Source of the DNA: Deuterostichococcus epilithicus
Lineage: Eukaryota; Chlorophyta; Trebouxiophyceae; Prasiolales; Stichococcaceae
Direction of reading: 5' to 3'
DNA length: 64,000 nt
NCBI GenBank assembly: GCA_033439295.1
Contig: JAVTLE010000003.1
Coordinates: forward strand, 744,001-808,000
Part shown: piece by piece, positions 61,455 to 64,000 of the stretch
How positions within the stretch are numbered: position 1 is the stretch's first letter
Layout of the letters: every line of letters starts with the position of its first letter
Notes under the pieces: generated by a model
Databases searched by the model: none
What the model was told of the DNA's origin: nothing
What the model saw: only the letters and a program-made list of their open reading frames with translations
Made by a program: the position numbers and the translations under genes

Positions 61455-62483
61455 CTGACCACGTCCGCGGCCCGCCCGGGTCGGTAGATCGTGCTGCGTG
61501 TCTGCCTGCGACCCACCTCGACTGGGCGCGCAGGCACCGCATGGAGCTCCTGGGGCACCCGCACTCCTCGCAGCTCGTCTCCCATGCCTCCGGCCTCGGA
61601 TCAGCGTTCTTCCATTTGCTGCGGCGGCCGGACTTGTCGCTGGGCTGGCTGATCGCCGATCAGCCGGTTAACATCCTCTTTCGAACACAAGTTTTGGCTG
61701 ATCCCTCAGCGGTGCAGACTGCCCCCTTTGCTGGCGGCAAAAATCGCCAACAGCTCTGGAATGGCAGCTTGTGCAGACGAGACAGTCTTGGAGGCGAGGC
61801 TGCACCGGCTGGAAGGCTGACACAGACGCCGTTTCGCCGCGAGGGGTCACAGTAGCTACGTGGTCTTGAGACGTGTGGGCTCACAGAGCATACCGCGCGG
61901 CTTGTGCGTCGGGCACCCTACACGTACGGGTGATCAAGCCGGAACAGCCATGCTGCTAAGTGGCAAGCTCCTCACAGCTTCCTCCTCACAGCTTCTGCCC
62001 AGCGGTGACAATGCCAGTCTTCCCGGGTTTGTCTTGCCGGGAGATCGCCAAAATTCGAGACACAGAGATTCCCGCGGAATTGCAGTTGGCTACGAAGTTT
62101 GTGCTTTTGTCAGAGCAACAGAGCAAAGCTGCTCTCGCGAGACTCCCTGCCAGTCGACCAGCTCTATTGACGACTTTACGTTGCCGCGAAGCCTGCAGCG
62201 TGAGCAAGTTGTCTGCCACCACCGTTGCTCCGACACCGACTCGACTGCCGCTGCGCAGCCGCTTGATGCTCCTCACTGCCATACGTGCCGACAGGTCAGA
62301 TTCCAGGCGAGGTGTGGGCAGCTCGCGCGCTACAGAGCCGGCCATGGGTCGCGGCGAGGCGAGCCCTCCGAACTGACCATCCTGTACCAGTGTCGCGTGA
62401 CGCCCTGGCGATATTTGATGCTAGCAGAAAAATATTGAGCTTCCAATGCCCTTGAAATTGACGTGTGTGCATGTCGAGCGCAG
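61455..62483. other. Divergent intergenic region, CBP60-like gene and GID8
   Basis: This kilobase should contain the promoters of both genes and the unlocated first exon of GID8. Several ATGs with nearby donors exist, but none joins convincingly to the conserved exon at 62484. No other gene is recognised. Confidence 0.4.
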
Positions 62484-64000
62484 GCAGCCAATAAGAAGAA
62501 GGTGTCAAAGGAGGATTGGGAGCGCAAGCTGGCTGGAGTGGAGCTGCGCAAGGACGACCTCAACCAGCTGGTCATGAATTTTCTTGTCACAGAGGTGAGC
62601 AACGCCGTTGGCTCTGTAGATGTCGATACGCGACGTCTGTCACATGCATACGACCAATCTGCAAGCATCCTGTGCGTCCGGCTCTCGCCGGCGGGCTTGT
62701 TTGACTGAGCGTCAAGATTTTCGTAAGCTTCGGCTTGAGACTGAGAAGCAAACAGTGTCCGATTCTAGGCGAGGTTGAAAGCATCCATGGGCAGGCCTGC
62801 ATGACGCCAGCTACATAGCACACCTGTACAAAGCTTCCCCCCTCACGAAGCATACATGAGCCTCTCCCTGTGCCGCCAGGGATACGTGGAGGCGGCACAG
62901 ATGTTCGAGCGGGAGAGCGGGACGCGGCCTGGCGTGGACCTGGGCGCCATCACGGAGCGCATGCACATCCGCAAGGCGGTGCAGTCTGGCAAGGTGGAGG
63001 CCGCCATTGAGGCCGCCAATGACTTCGACCCCCAGGTCTGCTGCAGCTGCTTGATTGCTTGCTTGCTTGCTTGCTGTGCTGCAGGGAATTTTGATCCGCA
63101 AGCTTACGGCATAGGGGGGACAACACGCTGCGCTCGAGAGGGCGTTCTGCAGGCGCGTGGGAAGTCAGAGCCACCTGATTATCATCAGCATCCCTGTGCC
63201 GTCGTCGACGCAGACTTGCCATCGAATTTGCGCCGGGGTGTATGCGGCTTGCATTGGTGCACCGATTTGGTCCCTGGTGCACCCTGCAGATCCTGGAGGA
63301 GCATGCAGAGCTGACATTCCACCTGCAGCAGCAGCGCCTGATCGAGCTCATACGCGCCGGCGACGCCGATGCGGCCCTGGCCTTCGCACAGGATATCCTC
63401 GCGCCCCTGGGCGAGGAGCACCCTGCCTTCCTTGCAGAGCTGGGTGCGTGCCGCCTGGTTGTTAGGTGACGGAATTTAACCAAGGAAGCTGTTGTGGGCA
63501 TTGTGCCAACACCCGCATTCCAGCACGTGCTACAGGTTGCAACTGTGCTGACTACCAACCCAATGCGATTCGGATAGTGTTTCGCCAGCCCGAGCCACAG
63601 GGCCAGCTGCCTGCGGCCCAACATGGACACGCAGGCACGCACTGATTTTTGCCCTTCTGAAACAGAGCGGACGATCGCACTGCTGGCGTTTGAGGACACC
63701 AAAGCGGCGCCGATGGCGGATCTGCTGGAGATTGCGCAGCGGCAGAAGACTGCCAGCGAGCTGAACGCGGCCATCCTTGCCAGCCAGAATCTGGTGCGCG
63801 CGGCGCACTCCCTGGGCCGTGGCCCCGCTCCCACGCAGCTGCATCCTGCGTCAGGCAGACACTGGCTCGCAGGATCCTTCACTGTGCGTGCAGCGGAGTT
63901 GGTCTCGCCGGTGCCAGGGCTGCTGAGCATCTGGCAGCACTGCGAGCCCGGCTCAATGCCAGCGCGCCGGAGCGCCTGCTGCACCATACGCCAACGCCGA
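62484..64000 (+). CDS. GID8: GID8 / LisH-CTLH subunit of the GID/CTLH ubiquitin ligase (partial)
   Basis: GID8 is a scaffold subunit of the GID/CTLH E3 ligase. Exons found are 62484-62594, 62880-63035, 63290-63443 and 63666-~63794. They read KVSKEDWERKLAGVELRKDD, NQLVMNFLVTE joined to GYVEAAQMFERESGTRPGVD (LisH), AITERMHIRKAVQSGKVEAA (CTLH), ELTFHLQQQRLIELIRAGDA, ALAFAQDILAPLGEEHPAFL and RTIALLAFEDTKAAPMADLL, then TASELNAAILASQ (CRA). This follows plant GID8 residue by residue in order. The first exon with the start codon is not located, and the C-terminal ~40 residues lie beyond ~63795, probably off the window end. An open frame at 62463 reaches this exon only through its acceptor, so it is not a real start. 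Confidence 0.92.
63056..63076 (+). repeat. TGCT microsatellite
   Basis: About five tandem TGCT units lie in the intron after the second located GID8 exon. Confidence 0.85.

Overview
The window is nuclear DNA from a green alga, most likely a chlorophyte of the Trebouxiophyceae/Chlorophyceae kind. The evidence is GC-rich coding sequence with strong G/C third positions, genes cut into many short exons (about 35-230 nt) by GT-AG introns, and a plant-type gene set: photosystem I subunit PsaG, a thylakoid-lumen pentapeptide protein, a PTS2-type peroxisomal thiolase, COG5 and GID8. No organelle, bacterial, viral or transposon sequence was recognised. Most single-frame ORFs are shadows; the gene models here were built by joining exons at splice sites.

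Layout: a poorly resolved coiled-coil gene (minus, ~0.7-3.9 kb); a family 2 glycosyltransferase (plus, 4.0-5.8 kb); an unidentified plus-strand gene (~6.4-10.2 kb); peroxisomal 3-ketoacyl-CoA thiolase (minus, 10.8-13.9 kb) divergent from RRP7 (plus, 14.3-15.7 kb); a lumenal pentapeptide protein (minus, 15.9-17.7 kb); an unidentified minus gene (18.7-19.4 kb) divergent from actin (plus, 19.8-23.6 kb); thiamin pyrophosphokinase (minus, 24.2-26.7 kb); a PDZ-like membrane protein (minus, 27.3-28.6 kb) divergent from psaG (plus, 29.0-30.2 kb); a zinc finger/UBA/PUB protein (minus, 30.4-34.5 kb) divergent from COG5 (plus, 35.0-41.8 kb); a TauD-type dioxygenase (minus, 42.3-45.6 kb); a CCCH zinc-finger protein (minus, 46.0-48.1 kb); a large low-complexity nuclear protein (minus, 48.9-54.8 kb); a CBP60-like protein (minus, 56.2-61.5 kb); and GID8 (plus, 62.5 kb, running off the end).

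The genes are unrelated housekeeping and photosynthesis functions, with several head-to-head pairs sharing short intergenic regions. The notable signals are in gene structure. Actin appears to carry an AT-AC intron next to an 18-nt microexon. At least two introns use GC donors. Several introns, above all in COG5 and the UBA/PUB gene, hold decayed tandem copies of the neighbouring exon edge, often with the copied splice site disabled. In-frame UAG codons interrupt otherwise coding-like exons in two unidentified genes, while 12 of 14 identified genes stop with UGA. A CBP60-like protein, a family best known from land plants, is present with an extra Cys/His-rich segment.
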